In this document: one piece after another, positions 1 to 8,962 of the stretch
Position numbering within the stretch: position 1 is the stretch's first letter
How the letters are laid out: each line of letters starts with the position of its first letter
Origin: Rikenellaceae bacterium
Lineage (GTDB): Bacteria; Bacteroidota; Bacteroidia; Bacteroidales; Rikenellaceae
Assembly (NCBI GenBank): GCA_015059965.1
Contig: SUZM01000003.1
Location: 152,683 to 216,682, forward strand
Length of the DNA: 64,000 nt
Reading direction: 5' to 3'
Position numbers and translations under genes: made by a program
Notes under the pieces: generated by a model
What the model saw: the letters and a program-made list of their open reading frames with translations, nothing else
The model's database searches: none
What the model was told of the DNA's origin: nothing

Positions 1-573
1 TATCTGACGGGTGTGAAGAAGGCTGCCTACGAGGCCAATAAGCCCGCCGAGGCTCCCAAGGCCGAGGCCGCTGCTGCGGTGAAGACCCCCGTAACGGGTG
101 ATGTGGTGAAGGCTCCGCTGCCCGGCAAGCTCATCGAGTACAAGGTGAAGGTGGGCGATAAGGTCGAGGCCGGTCAGGAGGTACTCGTTCTGGAGGCCAT
201 GAAGATGGAGAATGCCGTGACGGCCGAAGTTTCGGGCTATGTGAAGCAGCTGCTGGTTGCTGTAGGCGAGAATGTGGCTACCGATGCCCAGCTCATCGAG
301 CTCTCGAAGGAGGCTCCGAAGGCTGCCGCTGCCGAGCCCGCAGCCAAGAAGCCCGTAACGGGTAAGGTGATTGCCGCTCCGCTGCCCGGTAAGGTGATTG
401 CCATCAAGGTGAAGGCCGGCGATACGATTGCTGCCGGTCAGGAGGTTGCCGTTCTGGAGGCCATGAAGATGGAGAACTCGATCAATGCCGACTTTGCCGG
501 TACGGTGAAGCAGGTATTGGTGTCGGAGGGTGAGAATGTCGCCACCGATGCCGCCCTGATCGAGGTGGAATAG
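1..573 (+). CDS. Biotin carboxyl carrier region, two tandem biotinyl domains (5' end outside window)
   Basis: The reading frame is open to base 1, so the gene probably begins upstream; the first in-window start-like codon is a GTG at 13. Two biotinyl domains are seen, each with the EAMKMEN motif; the lysine codons that would be biotinylated lie at 202-204 and 466-468. Ala/Pro/Lys-rich linkers precede each domain. The carrier shuttles carboxyl groups in biotin-dependent carboxylases or sodium-pumping decarboxylases. It may be the C-terminus of an oxaloacetate decarboxylase alpha or pyruvate carboxylase B chain (inference). A second, single-domain carrier is present at 50983-51444. Confidence 0.85.
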   Translation, partial: YLTGVKKAAYEANKPAEAPKAEAAAAVKTPVTGDVVKAPLPGKLIEYKVKVGDKVEAGQEVLVLEAMKMENAVTAEVSGYVKQLLVAVGENVATDAQLIELSKEAPKAAAAEPAAKKPVTGKVIAAPLPGKVIAIKVKAGDTIAAGQEVAVLEAMKMENSINADFAGTVKQVLVSEGENVATDAALIEVE

Positions 574-610
574 TCTAAACCCCGTAAGGCGGCAAAGACC
601 GCCAAGTGCA

Positions 611-654
611 AGCCCCGAGTGGATCATACCGTCGCGTATGCCCCACTCGGGGCT
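611..654. repeat. Convergent-gap hairpin A
   Basis: A perfect 12-bp inverted repeat (611-622 with 643-654) encloses a second, inner 5-bp stem (625-629 with 636-640). It sits between two convergent gene ends (573 and 777) and has no T-tract on either strand. The architecture matches hairpins at 17649, 34851, 55818 and 57855. Confidence 0.8.
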
Positions 655-685
655 CACTGTATAACCCGGCGAAGGGCCGCTGCCC

Positions 686-726
686 GATAAAAGAGAATCG
701 CCCGGCCGCCACGAAGGCGGACCGCG
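686..726 (-). terminator. Probable terminator of the glycan operon
   Basis: Read on the minus strand, a GC-rich stem (CCGCC/GGCGG with short extensions, about 703-724) is followed by a T-rich stretch (TTCTCTTTTA). It lies 50-90 bases beyond the stop of the glycosyltransferase gene. Confidence 0.5.
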
Positions 727-776
727 CGATATTCAACAGGCTCGGCGCCGAGCTCCAGGAGAGGATAGGGTAGTGC

Positions 777-1727
777 TTAGCGCAGGTGGAGGGCTCTTAG
801 GAGCCTCAGCAGATAGTACTTGCGCAGCAGCTTGCGTTCGCGGCGGGTACGCGGACTAAAACCTCGAGCCTCGAGTTCACGGCGGAGCTCCGCCGCCTGA
901 TCGGCAGCCCGATAGCGGATGGCATGGTAGAGACGCTCCCAGAGGCTGTTGGCCAGGATGCGTTCCAAGAGCTCGGGACGGTAGCGGCGGGCAAAGTAGG
1001 CGCAGATGTCGTAGCTGCTTCGGCAAAAGCGATCGCACTGTGAGAAGTCGCGAAAGTGGCTGGCCGACTCCTCCAGGACGCGATAGACGGCCAGTTGCTC
1101 CTCCATAAAGTGGATCCGCCCCCGCAACGAGGCATAGAGCCACAAGGGGTAGTCACCCATGCGCCAGGTCGCGGCATCGGGGGCAATCTCGCGGGTGTAA
1201 TCCTCGATCACCGAACGCCGCACAAGGACCGTAGGGGTTGGGATGCAGTTTCCCTCCAGGAGACGCTCGAACGAGGTCTCGGAAGCTCCTCCCCACAGCG
1301 GGCCGAACTTTTGACGACGTTGCTTGTAGTGGCGCACCTGGCCATAGACCATCGAGCAGTCGGGATGCGCCTCCATATACTCCACCTGTTTCTGCAATTT
1401 GTGGGGATCACTCCAATAGTCGTCCCCCTCGCAGATGGCAATATACCTCCCTTGGGCTCTGGGGTAGTTGTAGGTAATGGTAATCTTCACCCCCTTCGAA
1501 TATTGGTTCTCGGTTTGGAGAATCGGCTTAAAGCGGGCGGGGTAGCGCTCGGTATATTCGCGAATGATCTCCTGCGAACGATCTTTCGAGGCATCGTCGT
1601 GAATCAGCACCTCATAGTCGAAGGGGCACACCTGATTTACGATCCCGTCAAGCGACTCGCGGAGGTAGGGCTCGTGGTTGTAGCTCAGCACACAGATGCT
1701 AACGAACGGGGGCGTTGTCGCGGGCAT
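777..1727 (-). CDS. Family 2 glycosyltransferase
   Basis: A 316-residue GT-A glycosyltransferase that would add a sugar to a growing surface glycan at the cytoplasmic face. The N-terminus VSICVLSYNH is typical of GT2; nucleotide-sugar binding acidic residues are at HDDAS (D44-D45) and the metal-binding DXD equivalent at EGDDYW (100-105). The C-terminal third is basic. It is the last gene of the minus-strand operon that starts with rmlA, and its start overlaps the upstream ATP-grasp gene by 29 nt, so the two are probably translationally coupled. Acceptor and donor sugars cannot be read from sequence. Confidence 0.88.
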   Translation of the reverse strand: MPATTPPFVSICVLSYNHEPYLRESLDGIVNQVCPFDYEVLIHDDASKDRSQEIIREYTERYPARFKPILQTENQYSKGVKITITYNYPRAQGRYIAICEGDDYWSDPHKLQKQVEYMEAHPDCSMVYGQVRHYKQRRQKFGPLWGGASETSFERLLEGNCIPTPTVLVRRSVIEDYTREIAPDAATWRMGDYPLWLYASLRGRIHFMEEQLAVYRVLEESASHFRDFSQCDRFCRSSYDICAYFARRYRPELLERILANSLWERLYHAIRYRAADQAAELRRELEARGFSPRTRRERKLLRKYYLLRLLRALHLR

Positions 1728-2727
1728 AAAGCACGGTGGGGGTTAGATCCTTGATGATGTAAAGATCGCTTTCAAAGCGCAGGTTCTCGGGGTTGGTCGG
1801 AAGGCCATGGAGCCAATCAACCAACTGCTGCGGATAGTTTACGCCGGCCAGGTGAGCTAACGGGTAGTGGCCCGAGATTCGGCAGTTCATCTCAATGATG
1901 TAGATTCCGTCCGAGCACTTAAAGCAGTCCACCGAAAGGATTCCTTCGTGATGACTCTCTTCGGCAATCTTTTGAGCCAAGGGGAGGAAGGGGGTGGGGT
2001 CGGCGGTACGTCCGAGGTCGGTCTCACCACTGCGCATCGTTACCTTCTGCTTGGCAAAGGTTGCCACCGGTCTTCCCTCCAGGTCATTGATCAGATCCAG
2101 GCCATACTCCTGGCCCACCATTACCTCCTGGTAGATGATCGACTCGTCGGGGGTCATGCCCGATTCATATTTCAGGTAGGAGGAGAAGATCTCGCGGCGA
2201 CACTTCTCGCTCAGCACGCGTAATTCTTGTTCGTTTTCAACCTTATAGATTCCCATCGAGGCCATGCCCCAGCGGGGTTTCATCAGGATCGGGTAGGCCG
2301 CCTCTCCAGATGCTATGGCCCGAAGCACCTCCTCGACCTTAAGCCAGGTGCGCGGAGTCTTGAGGCCCAGCGAGCGGACGAACTCAAAGGTCTTCCACTT
2401 GTCGTTGCAGATCTCGACAAACGAGGCGGGGGCCAACACCAGACGAATCCCCGCAGCCTCGAAATCCTCACGGTGACGAGCCAAGACCAGCAGGTCGATA
2501 TCGAAGAGCGAAAGCAGTGCGCCAATCTGCATCTCTTTGCAGTAGCGGATCAGAGCCGGGATATACTCCGGGTCGTAGATCAGGGGCGAGAGCAGGTAGC
2601 CGTCGGCACGCTTGAGGGCAATGGTATACTCGCTGTTCGAGGCATAGACCTTATCCACGCCGCGGCACTCTTTGAAGTAGTCCACAATGTAGCTGCGCCG
2701 TCCGGCAGAGGTAAGCAGTATATTCAT
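1699..2727 (-). CDS. ATP-grasp ligase (carbamoyl-phosphate synthase-like)
   Basis: A 342-residue ATP-grasp enzyme; the family forms an amide or thioester bond between a carboxylate and an amine via an acyl-phosphate. Visible motifs are the pre-ATP-grasp N-terminus (ILLTSAGRR), the ATP-binding LMKPRWG (148-154), the QEVMVGQEYGLD adenine-pocket strand (200-211), and the metal ligands D267 and E279-M-N281 with R283. It sits between two glycan genes and next to a VioA-like sugar aminotransferase. It could therefore attach an amino acid to the amino sugar (inference). The family call is secure; the substrate is not known. Confidence 0.82.
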   Translation of the reverse strand: MNILLTSAGRRSYIVDYFKECRGVDKVYASNSEYTIALKRADGYLLSPLIYDPEYIPALIRYCKEMQIGALLSLFDIDLLVLARHREDFEAAGIRLVLAPASFVEICNDKWKTFEFVRSLGLKTPRTWLKVEEVLRAIASGEAAYPILMKPRWGMASMGIYKVENEQELRVLSEKCRREIFSSYLKYESGMTPDESIIYQEVMVGQEYGLDLINDLEGRPVATFAKQKVTMRSGETDLGRTADPTPFLPLAQKIAEESHHEGILSVDCFKCSDGIYIIEMNCRISGHYPLAHLAGVNYPQQLVDWLHGLPTNPENLRFESDLYIIKDLTPTVLYARDNAPVR

Positions 2728-2747
2728 AATTTTTACGCTATTTTTTT

Positions 2748-3404
2748 CTATTCTATCTTTTCGAGCTCTTCGACCGTAAGCTCATCGCGAAGAAAAAGGT
2801 CGCGGTGGAGACGGATCTTCTCCTCGGGCCACTCCCACCAGGCGATGCGCAACAATTCGCGAACCACCTCCTGAGGAAAGCGGTAGCGAATCACGCGAGC
2901 CGGGCTGCCGCCCACAATGGCGTAGGGTGGGACATCGCGATTCACCAGCGCGTTGGCTCCGATGATGGCACCATGGCCGATCTTCACCCCGCGCAGAATG
3001 GTGGCGTTGCAGCCGATCCAGACATCACTGCCGATCTCACACACGCGGGCAAACTTCTCACGGCGGATTGCCGCATCCTCCTCAAAGAGGCCGAATTTCG
3101 GGTCGTAGATAAACGGGTGACTCGAGAGGCGGCGGTAGTTGTGATCCGGAGGACCGATCGTCACCCCATAGGAGATTGAGCAGTAACGCCCGATCCGGCA
3201 GTGAAAGAGCATGCACCACGGCCCCGTATAGGAGCGGTCTCCGAGTTCGACACCCAGCAGGAGATTTTGGCGATCAACGCTGCAAAAGCGCCCCACCGTA
3301 CTCTCGCGCACGCGCGAAAAATCCCCAACAATGGTCTCTTCACCCACCTCCGAGTCGCGGACCTCGACCTCCCTGTAGAGTTTTGCCAGTTCCGATACGC
3401 CCAT
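2748..3404 (-). CDS. Left-handed beta-helix acyltransferase (CatB/XAT type)
   Basis: A 218-residue hexapeptide-repeat O- or N-acetyltransferase, resembling the xenobiotic/CatB class. Degenerate hexapeptide turns run from about residue 15 to 75 and resume near 125-165 (WIGCNATILRGVKIGHGAIIGANALV). The motif DHNYRRLSSHPF, with a likely catalytic histidine, is typical of the class. The C-terminal helices (WWEWPEEKI) also fit. It begins 4 nt after the VioA-like aminotransferase stop, which suggests it acetylates the amino sugar made by that enzyme (inference). Confidence 0.85.
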   Translation of the reverse strand: MGVSELAKLYREVEVRDSEVGEETIVGDFSRVRESTVGRFCSVDRQNLLLGVELGDRSYTGPWCMLFHCRIGRYCSISYGVTIGPPDHNYRRLSSHPFIYDPKFGLFEEDAAIRREKFARVCEIGSDVWIGCNATILRGVKIGHGAIIGANALVNRDVPPYAIVGGSPARVIRYRFPQEVVRELLRIAWWEWPEEKIRLHRDLFLRDELTVEELEKIE

Positions 3405-3408
3405 GAGA

Positions 3409-4551
3409 TCAGCGGTTTTTGATGATTTCGATAATGCGCTCCACCTCCTCTTTCTCGAGCTCGTGGTGTAGCGGCAGGCAGATCACCTGCCGGGCCATGC
3501 GCGTAGCCACGGGCAAATTCTCCGGACTGGCCGAGGGGAGTCCTTTGTAGGTGTCGAACTCGCTGATGAGCGGGTAGAAGTAGCGGCGGCCCAAGATCCC
3601 CTCCTCTTTGAGGCGGAAGTAGAGCTCGTCGCGACTCTCGCCGTAACACTCCTGATCGACAAAGATCGGGAAATAGGAGTAATTGTACTCCACCCCCTCT
3701 AAAGGTTCGAACATTCGGAGCCCCGGCACTCCGCTCAGGGCCTCGCGGTAGTGCTCCGTAACCGCTCTGCGGGCGGCTATGGCCCGATCCACATGCTTCA
3801 GGGCAAGCAGTCCGTAGGCGGCACGCACCTCGTCCATCTTCGAGTTGATGCCCGGAGCGATCACCTCCGTTTCGCCGGCAAAGCCGAAATTCTTGAGGTA
3901 GTCGATGCGCTTTTTCATCTCCTCGGAGTGGCAGATCAGCGCTCCGCCCTCAATGGTGTTGTAGGTCTTTGTGGCATGAAACGAGAGGGTCGAGATATCA
4001 CCCGCCTCCAGAATCGAGCGGCCGTTCTGTTTGACGGCAAAGGCGTGAGCGGCATCGTAGATCACCTTCAAACCATATTTGCGGGCGATGGCCTCGATGC
4101 GCTCCACCTCACAAGGTGTGCCATAGACGTGAACCGGCATGATGGCCGTTGTCTGCGGGGTGATGGCCGCCTCTATGCGATCGGGATCGAGGTTGCCTGT
4201 TCGGGGATCGACATCCACAAAGACGGGGCGGATGCCGTTCCACCAGATCGAGTGCGTGGTGGCGACAAAGCTGTAGGGGGTAGTGATCACCTCGCCCTGG
4301 ATACGCAGGGCCTGCAGGGCGGTAATCAGCGGCAGGGTGCCGTTCGTAAACAGGGAGATATACTTTACGCCGAGGTAGTCGCACAGCGCCTCCTCCAATT
4401 CGCGGTGAAAGCGCCCGTTATTGGTAATCCACTTGCTCTGCCAAATCTGCTCCAGGTAGGGGATGAACTCCTCCAGGGGCGGCAAGAGGGGAGAGGTAAC
4501 GGTTACTTTTTTTGAGGGTATATCCTTCATATTCAGTAGATTGTTCTTCAT
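3409..4551 (-). CDS. DegT/DnrJ/EryC1 sugar aminotransferase, VioA-like
   Basis: A 380-residue PLP-dependent nucleotide-sugar aminotransferase. The PLP lysine is in SFHATKTYNT, and the PLP-phosphate and ring contacts are seen in FTNGT and YDAAHAF. From memory, the N-terminus (LPPLEEFIPYLEQIW, then WITNNGRFH) resembles VioA, which aminates dTDP-4-keto-6-deoxyglucose to dTDP-4-amino-4,6-dideoxyglucose. Its substrate would be made by the rmlA and rmlB products of the same operon. A second in-frame ATG at 4530 gives the more usual N-terminus, so the start is uncertain by 7 codons. Confidence 0.87.
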   Translation of the reverse strand: MKNNLLNMKDIPSKKVTVTSPLLPPLEEFIPYLEQIWQSKWITNNGRFHRELEEALCDYLGVKYISLFTNGTLPLITALQALRIQGEVITTPYSFVATTHSIWWNGIRPVFVDVDPRTGNLDPDRIEAAITPQTTAIMPVHVYGTPCEVERIEAIARKYGLKVIYDAAHAFAVKQNGRSILEAGDISTLSFHATKTYNTIEGGALICHSEEMKKRIDYLKNFGFAGETEVIAPGINSKMDEVRAAYGLLALKHVDRAIAARRAVTEHYREALSGVPGLRMFEPLEGVEYNYSYFPIFVDQECYGESRDELYFRLKEEGILGRRYFYPLISEFDTYKGLPSASPENLPVATRMARQVICLPLHHELEKEEVERIIEIIKNR

Positions 4552-4573
4552 CTATGGGTTATCATGGAGTCGA

Positions 4574-5236
4574 TCAATAGAGCCCCTCGCGGCTCCAGCT
4601 CACCTCCTGTTTCACCACTCGACAGGGGGCTCCTACAGCCAACGAGTTTTCGGGGATCACCCCCGTAACAACGGCATCGGAACCGATGATCGAATTGGCA
4701 CCGACGGATGCTCCTTTGAAGATCTTCGCTCCGGGGGCAATCCAGACGTGGCGGCCGATCTCCACCGAACGGGGCGGATTGATGCGCAGGCCGCTCTTGA
4801 GGTCGTAGATCGGGTGCGAATCGCTGGTGCGAACCGTAATCCGGTTGGCGAACATGCAATCTTCACCCACCAGAATCGACATCCCCTCCTCCTGGGCACA
4901 GAGGTGTACCGTATGGGTGAAGGTCGTTCCGGCACCGATGCGGATCGTGCAGTTGTTGCCCTCGATCCAGAAGCTGCAGTGGGGGCCGACCGAGCAGTTC
5001 GAACCCAGAATCAGCCGATTGTTGTTGCCCACAACATGAATCTTCAGCCCATGGATCATCGAGCCCGAGCCGATCTCCAGCAGGTTTCCCTTCCCTTTGA
5101 TGTGCTTCGAGAGTTTCAGATAACGTCCCGAATTGCGCACCTTCATGCGGCGGCACAGCAGATCACGCCGCGAAAGACCGCGAAAAGCACTCACCAGGTC
5201 GTAGAGCCATGGGAATTTCATCAACACCTTCCCCAT
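4574..5236 (-). CDS. Hexapeptide-repeat acyltransferase (WbbJ type)
   Basis: A 220-residue left-handed beta-helix acetyltransferase. Repeats run from about residue 50 to 200, with a characteristic TSDSHPIYDLKSG segment carrying the likely catalytic His, and WIAPGAKIFKGASVGANSIIGSDAVV near the C-terminus. The N-terminal 45 residues are basic with little homology visible. It would O-acetylate a glycan or N-acetylate an amino sugar. It lies 24 nt after rmlB and 22 nt before the aminotransferase, well inside the operon. An internal ATG at residue 6 is an alternative start. Confidence 0.83.
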   Translation of the reverse strand: MGKVLMKFPWLYDLVSAFRGLSRRDLLCRRMKVRNSGRYLKLSKHIKGKGNLLEIGSGSMIHGLKIHVVGNNNRLILGSNCSVGPHCSFWIEGNNCTIRIGAGTTFTHTVHLCAQEEGMSILVGEDCMFANRITVRTSDSHPIYDLKSGLRINPPRSVEIGRHVWIAPGAKIFKGASVGANSIIGSDAVVTGVIPENSLAVGAPCRVVKQEVSWSREGLY

Positions 5237-5260
5237 TTTCGAAAGTCGCCGAGTGGCAAA

Positions 5261-6388
5261 TCAACGGTTTTTATACATGTCGTCGTAGTACTTCTCATAC
5301 TCACCCGAGGTGATGCGATCCATCCACTCCTGGTTTTCGAGGTACCATTTAACGGTCTTTTCAATGCCCTCCTCAAATTGCAGCGAGGGCTCCCAACCGA
5401 GCTCCTTTTGCAGTTTTGAGCTGTCGATCGCATAGCGCATGTCGTGGCCGGCGCGATCCGTCACATAAGTGATCAGATCGAGCGATGCCCCCTCGGGATT
5501 GCCCAACAGACGATCCACCGTGCGGATGATCACCCGGATCAGGTCAATGTTCTTCCACTCGTTGAAGCCGCCGATGTTGTAGGTGTCGGCCACCCGTCCT
5601 TTGTGGAAAATCAGGTCGATGGCCCGGGCGTGATCCTCGACATAGAGCCAGTCACGCACGTTCTCACCCTTACCATATACGGGCAGCGGTTTGCGGTGGC
5701 GAATATTATTGATAAAGAGCGGGATCAGCTTCTCCGGGAACTGATAGGGACCATAGTTGTTCGAGCAGTTGGTTACAATGGTCGGCAGGCCGTAGGTGTC
5801 GTGGAAGGCTCTGACGAAGTGGTCCGACGAGGCCTTGGCAGCCGAGTAGGGTGAGTGGGGGTTGTAGGGGGTATCCTCGTAGAAGAACTTGTCGCCATAG
5901 GCCAAGTGGTGCTCCGACGAGGAGGCCGTGGTGGAGAACGGAGGCTCCACGCCCTCGGGATGCGAAAGCTCCAGAGCGCCATAGACCTCATCGGTCGAGA
6001 TGTGGTAGAAGCGTTTGCCCTCCCAGTTGCCGTTCCAATAGTGCTTGGCGGCCTGCAAGAGCGACAAGGTACCCATCACATTGGTGCGGGCAAAGGTGAA
6101 GGGATCTTTGATCGAACGATCCACATGGCTCTCTGCCGCGAGGTGGATCACGCCGTCGATCTCATACTTCTCGAAGATCGCCAGCACCCGCTCGAAGTCG
6201 CAGATGTCAGCCCGCTCGAAACAGTAGTTCTCTTTCTGCTCAAGATCTTTCAGATTCTCCAAGTTGCCGGCATAGGTCAACTTATCGAGGTTCACAATGC
6301 GGTATTCGGGGTACTTGTTCACAAACAGACGTACCACATGCGAGCCGATAAATCCGGCACCGCCCGTTATCAGAATATTGCGTTTCAT
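5261..6388 (-). CDS. rfbB: dTDP-glucose 4,6-dehydratase
   Basis: RmlB converts dTDP-glucose to dTDP-4-keto-6-deoxyglucose, the branch point to rhamnose and to 4-amino sugars. This extended SDR of 375 residues has the NAD-binding TGGAGFIGSHV (8-18), the catalytic STDEVYG (131-137) and YSAAK (181-185). The length is slightly above the usual 350-360. An insertion around residues 139-170 carries the Bacteroidota-type SSSEHHLAYGDKFFYEDTPY segment. It lies 17 nt after rmlD in the operon. Confidence 0.96.
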   Translation of the reverse strand: MKRNILITGGAGFIGSHVVRLFVNKYPEYRIVNLDKLTYAGNLENLKDLEQKENYCFERADICDFERVLAIFEKYEIDGVIHLAAESHVDRSIKDPFTFARTNVMGTLSLLQAAKHYWNGNWEGKRFYHISTDEVYGALELSHPEGVEPPFSTTASSSEHHLAYGDKFFYEDTPYNPHSPYSAAKASSDHFVRAFHDTYGLPTIVTNCSNNYGPYQFPEKLIPLFINNIRHRKPLPVYGKGENVRDWLYVEDHARAIDLIFHKGRVADTYNIGGFNEWKNIDLIRVIIRTVDRLLGNPEGASLDLITYVTDRAGHDMRYAIDSSKLQKELGWEPSLQFEEGIEKTVKWYLENQEWMDRITSGEYEKYYDDMYKNR

Positions 6389-6405
6389 GGTCGTATTGCG
6401 TTAGT

Positions 6406-7275
6406 TTATTGTTCTCTTTTGAGTCGGGCGACACAGTAGCGCATCGAGTCGCGCCAGTGGGGGATTTCAACCCCGAAGACCGCCTTTATCTTACTCTTGT
6501 CGAGCACCGAGTAGGCCGGACGCTTCACCTTCGAAGGAAACTCCTCGGAGTGGCAGGGGAGGATGCGGCATGCGCTATGCCCCGCCTCCAAGGCGATCTC
6601 GGTGGCAAAGTCGTACCACGAGCAGACCCCTTCGTTCGAGAAGTGGAAGGTTCCCTCCGCCTCTCGGAAGAGCTCCTTTTCGATGATCGAAAAGAGGGTC
6701 AGGGCCAGATCTCCGGCATAGGTGGGGGTGCCCACCTGGTCGAAGACCACCTTCAATTCGGACTTCTCGCTCGTCAGGCGCAGCATCGTCTTCAGGAAGT
6801 TGTTGCCATACTCCGAATAGAGCCATGCGGTGCGGAAGATCAGGTGGCGGCAGCCCACTTTGCGAATTGCCTCTTCACCCTCCCATTTCGTTCGGCCATA
6901 GACCCCCAGGGGTTGGGTCGGCATATCCTCACGGCGAGGGGTATTGCCTTCGCCACCAAAGACATAATCGGTCGAGATGTGGATCAGCACGGCTCCCGTC
7001 TCGCGGGCTGCCAGGGCCAGATTCTCCACCGCATCGCGATTGATGATTTGGCAGAGCAATTCATCCTCCTCGGCCCGATCGACCTGCGTATAGGCGGCAC
7101 AATTGACCACCACATCAATCTTCTCAGCCTTAACGAGTGCCATGACCGCCTCACGATTCGTTATATCCAACTCCGCCACATCGGTAAAGAGGTAGCGGTT
7201 GGGCGAAACACTCCCCAGACGGCGCATCTCACTGCCCAGCTGTCCGTTGGCTCCCGTAACCAGTATATTAAGCAT
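6406..7275 (-). CDS. rfbD: dTDP-4-dehydrorhamnose reductase
   Basis: RmlD catalyses the last step of dTDP-L-rhamnose synthesis, an NADPH-dependent reduction. The start MLNILVTGANGQLG at 7275 is chosen because it puts the Rossmann glycine motif (TGANGQLG) at the very N-terminus, as in the family. A longer in-frame start at 7335 would add 20 unrelated residues. The catalytic region STDYVFGG and YGRTKWEGE is present. It overlaps the rmlC stop by 8 nt, so coupling is likely. Confidence 0.95.
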   Translation of the reverse strand: MLNILVTGANGQLGSEMRRLGSVSPNRYLFTDVAELDITNREAVMALVKAEKIDVVVNCAAYTQVDRAEEDELLCQIINRDAVENLALAARETGAVLIHISTDYVFGGEGNTPRREDMPTQPLGVYGRTKWEGEEAIRKVGCRHLIFRTAWLYSEYGNNFLKTMLRLTSEKSELKVVFDQVGTPTYAGDLALTLFSIIEKELFREAEGTFHFSNEGVCSWYDFATEIALEAGHSACRILPCHSEEFPSKVKRPAYSVLDKSKIKAVFGVEIPHWRDSMRYCVARLKREQ

Positions 7276-7840
7276 AGTAATCCGTGTTATAATCAAAGAG
7301 TTCCTCGGCCTCGGAAAGTCGGGGGTGGACCGCATCTTTCGGCGAGAGGATCACCTCCGCAAGGGGGATCTGCCAGTCAATCCCCAGCTCCGGGTCGTCC
7401 CAGGCCACGGCCCCCTCGCTTTGCGGGGCGTAATAGTTGTCGCACTTGTATTGGAAGGTGGCTGTCTCACTCAAGACCGCAAAGCCATGGGCAAAGCCGC
7501 GGGGAACGAAGAACTGGCGTTTGTTCTCGGCCGATAGTTCAACCGCCACATGCTGCCCGAAGGTGGGCGAACCTCTGCGGATATCGACCGCCACATCCAA
7601 CACGCGGCCCTCGACCACGCGCACCAATTTCGACTGTGCATTCTCTCCCTTTTGGAAGTGCAGGCCGCGCACTACGCCGTATTTCGATCGCGACTCGTTG
7701 TCCTGTACGAAGTTTATGGGGCGCACCTGCTCCGCAAACTCGCGCAGCGAAAAGCTCTCGAAGAAGTAGCCGCGCGCATCACCGAAGATCGTAGGCTCGA
7801 GGATCACTACCCCCTCGATCGGAGTCTTTATCACTTTCAT
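7268..7840 (-). CDS. rfbC: dTDP-4-dehydrorhamnose 3,5-epimerase
   Basis: RmlC epimerises dTDP-4-keto-6-deoxyglucose at C3 and C5. It is a 190-residue cupin of normal length. The catalytic base is in RGLHFQ (H61), and the conserved region AVDIRRGSPTFGQHVAVELS and the PRGFAHGF histidine are present. It follows rmlA by 10 nt and overlaps rmlD by 8 nt. Confidence 0.96.
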   Translation of the reverse strand: MKVIKTPIEGVVILEPTIFGDARGYFFESFSLREFAEQVRPINFVQDNESRSKYGVVRGLHFQKGENAQSKLVRVVEGRVLDVAVDIRRGSPTFGQHVAVELSAENKRQFFVPRGFAHGFAVLSETATFQYKCDNYYAPQSEGAVAWDDPELGIDWQIPLAEVILSPKDAVHPRLSEAEELFDYNTDYYA

Positions 7841-7850
7841 CCTCCTAAGG

Positions 7851-8756
7851 CTATTCGTTAATGGGACTGTTCGTGCGTTTCAGTTCGTCAATCACCTTCA
7901 GCAGGTACTGCCCATATTGGTTCTTGATCATCGGCTGGGCCAATTGGCGCATGCGCTCCTCCGTGATCCACCCCTTACGGTAGGCAATACCCTCCAGGCA
8001 GGCGATCTTCAGCCCCTGGCGTTTTTCGATCACCTCGACGAAGATCGAGGCCTCGGCCAGCGAGTCGTGCGTACCTGTGTCGAGCCAGGCAAAGCCGCGG
8101 CCCAGGGTCTGCACCTTCAACTCACCATCGGCCAGAAAGCGCTGATTGACGGTCGTGATCTCCAGCTCGCCGCGTGCCGAGGGTTTGATGTTTTTGGCCA
8201 CATCGACCACCTTGTTGGGGTAGAAGTAGAGACCGACAACCGCATAGTTCGACTTGGGATTGGCCGGCTTCTCCTCAATCGAAAGGCAGTTGCCCGCCTT
8301 GTCAAACTCCGCCACGCCGTAGCGCTCGGGATCATCGACCCAATAGCCGAAGACTGTAGCCTTCTGCTCCTCTTCGGCCGTGCGCACCGCCTCCGTAAGC
8401 AGCTGCGAGAAGCCCGAACCGTGGAAGATATTGTCACCCAGCACCAGGCAGGCCGAGTCCTCGCCAATAAACTCCTCGCCGATAATGAAGGCTTGGGCCA
8501 ATCCGTCGGGCGAGGGCTGCTCGGCATATTCGAAACGAACACCATAGTCCGAGCCATCGCCCAGCAGGCGCTTGAAGCCGGGCAGATCCTGCGGCGTGGA
8601 GATGATCAAAATCTCGCGAATGCCCGCCAGCATCAGGACCGAGATGGGATAATATACCATCGGCTTATCATAAATCGGGAGCAACTGCTTGCTTACGCCC
8701 TTGGTGATCGGATACAAACGCGTGCCACTACCTCCGGCAAGTACGATTCCTTTCAT
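7851..8756 (-). CDS. rfbA: Glucose-1-phosphate thymidylyltransferase
   Basis: RmlA makes dTDP-glucose from dTTP and glucose-1-phosphate and starts the operon. The 301-residue protein has the nucleotidyltransferase signature [11 protein letters not shown] (8-18), then [18 protein letters not shown] and DTGTHDSL. It is the first gene after a well-formed promoter at 8836-8865, so all downstream glycan genes probably depend on it. Confidence 0.97.
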   Translation of the reverse strand: MKGIVLAGGSGTRLYPITKGVSKQLLPIYDKPMVYYPISVLMLAGIREILIISTPQDLPGFKRLLGDGSDYGVRFEYAEQPSPDGLAQAFIIGEEFIGEDSACLVLGDNIFHGSGFSQLLTEAVRTAEEEQKATVFGYWVDDPERYGVAEFDKAGNCLSIEEKPANPKSNYAVVGLYFYPNKVVDVAKNIKPSARGELEITTVNQRFLADGELKVQTLGRGFAWLDTGTHDSLAEASIFVEVIEKRQGLKIACLEGIAYRKGWITEERMRQLAQPMIKNQYGQYLLKVIDELKRTNSPINE

Positions 8757-8835
8757 GATCTATTTACTCTATTTTGTTTGTTCTTTGGTTGGTTCTTCAG
8801 GTCAGTATTTCCTCTTTCAGAAAATTCCTATTATA

Positions 8836-8865
8836 CAAAGGTATAAAAAAATTTGCAATCTCCAA
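8836..8865 (-). promoter_or_regulatory. Promoter of the rml/glycan operon
   Basis: On the minus strand the -7 element TACCTTTG (8836-8843) is preceded by a TTG (8863-8865) with a 19-bp spacer, the Bacteroidota sigma-ABfr pattern. Transcription would begin about 70 nt before rmlA. Confidence 0.75.
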
Positions 8866-8871
8866 CCTTAT

Positions 8872-8919
8872 TCCGAATAAAAGAGGTCGGCACACCCCAT
8901 TTACAGGGAGATGCCGACC
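8872..8919 (-). terminator. Terminator of udk
   Basis: A perfect 8-bp stem (GGTCGGCA at 8885-8892 with TGCCGACC at 8912-8919) is followed on the minus strand by CTCTTTTATT. It lies just upstream of the rml promoter and would insulate the two units. Confidence 0.65.
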
Positions 8920-8962
8920 CGGACAGCAGGGGTTGCAAGAGCAAGCCCCAACCCGAAAGGTG

